Shown here one piece after another: positions 5,610 to 5,712 of a stretch of 5,712 nucleotides of DNA. The notes beneath the pieces were generated by a model. It saw only the letters and a list, made by a program, of their open reading frames with translations. It did no database searches and was not told where the DNA came from. The translations under genes and the position numbers were made by a program. Numbering within the stretch: position 1 is the stretch's first letter; each line of letters starts with the position of its first letter. The stretch is taken from positions 1-5,712 of the forward strand of contig CAMPCG010000198.1 in assembly GCA_946644025.1 (NCBI GenBank), read 5' to 3'. Source of the DNA: an uncultured Prevotellaceae bacterium (GTDB taxonomy: Bacteria; Bacteroidota; Bacteroidia; Bacteroidales; Bacteroidaceae).

Positions 5610-5712
5610 ATGGACGAGGAACGTAAAGTACTGATGGGAATGACCGTTGGCGAGCTGCGCGAGGCAGTGCGCCAGTTAGGAATGCCGGCCTTCACAGGCG
5701 GGCCGATTGCCC
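5610..5712 (+). CDS. rlmN: 23S rRNA (adenine-C2)-methyltransferase RlmN, N-terminal fragment
   Basis: Only the first 34 residues are in the window; the gene runs off the right edge. The pattern LMGMTVGELREAVRQLG followed by MPAFTGGPIA closely matches the start of Bacteroidales RlmN, a cytoplasmic radical SAM enzyme that methylates C2 of A2503 in 23S rRNA and A37 in some tRNAs. The helical N-terminal accessory domain is what is seen; the CxxxCxxC cluster and catalytic cysteines would lie beyond the edge. Residues GGP replace the Lys-Gln commonly found before Ile-Ala in relatives, a minor variation. It has its own promoter and is probably not part of the lptC operon. The identification rests on this short stretch alone. 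Confidence 0.75.
   Translation, partial: MDEERKVLMGMTVGELREAVRQLGMPAFTGGPIA

Noticed and set aside
1..5712. CRISPR array, tRNA, rRNA, insertion sequence or toxin-antitoxin genes
   Set aside because: No spaced direct repeats, RNA gene signatures, transposase motifs or small paired genes were seen on either strand.

Overview
This window looks like chromosomal DNA from a Bacteroidota (Bacteroidetes) bacterium, most likely a Prevotella-like or Bacteroides-like member of the Bacteroidales with moderately high GC. The reasons are: four promoters of the Bacteroidetes sigma type (TTTG, 19-20 nt, TAnnTTTG), starts preceded by A-rich sequence instead of Shine-Dalgarno sites, and proteins whose motifs resemble Bacteroidales homologues (an OMP beginning SPYSQYGLG, an LptC lipoprotein with LISDSG, RlmN beginning with LGMPAFTG). 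Assignments rest on motif recognition only; no database search was run.

Layout. Positions 1-329 are a divergent intergenic region. It holds a leftward promoter built into a palindrome at the left edge, a C-rich dispersed-repeat-like element (about 110-157), a small palindrome (200-219) and the rightward promoter (248-279) for the first operon. That operon is rmlD/rfbD (dTDP-rhamnose synthesis, 330-1184) followed 7 nt later by menA (menaquinone synthesis, 1192-2106). A 111-bp gap then carries a second promoter (2163-2193), enclosed by a perfect 12-bp inverted repeat whose right arm touches the next start codon. This promoter drives an uncharacterised outer-membrane beta-barrel protein (2218-3513), an LptC-like lipoprotein (3563-4276) and a CNNM/CBS/CorC membrane protein (4273-5553); the last two overlap by ATGA. 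A third rightward promoter (5558-5589) precedes the start of rlmN (5610 onward), cut by the window edge.

Most of the genes concern the cell envelope: rhamnose precursor for surface glycans, LPS export, an outer-membrane barrel and an inner-membrane CNNM protein. menA serves the respiratory quinone pool and rlmN serves ribosome modification.

The coding content is mostly ordinary. The most unusual signals are non-coding or low-complexity: the inverted repeat around the OMP promoter (a possible invertible switch or operator), a 7-bp repeat that supplies the LptC signal peptide and recurs inverted just upstream, a Thr/Pro-rich LptC tail whose codon use fits another frame better, and the palindrome-embedded promoter at the left edge. 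No clear new multi-gene system is visible.
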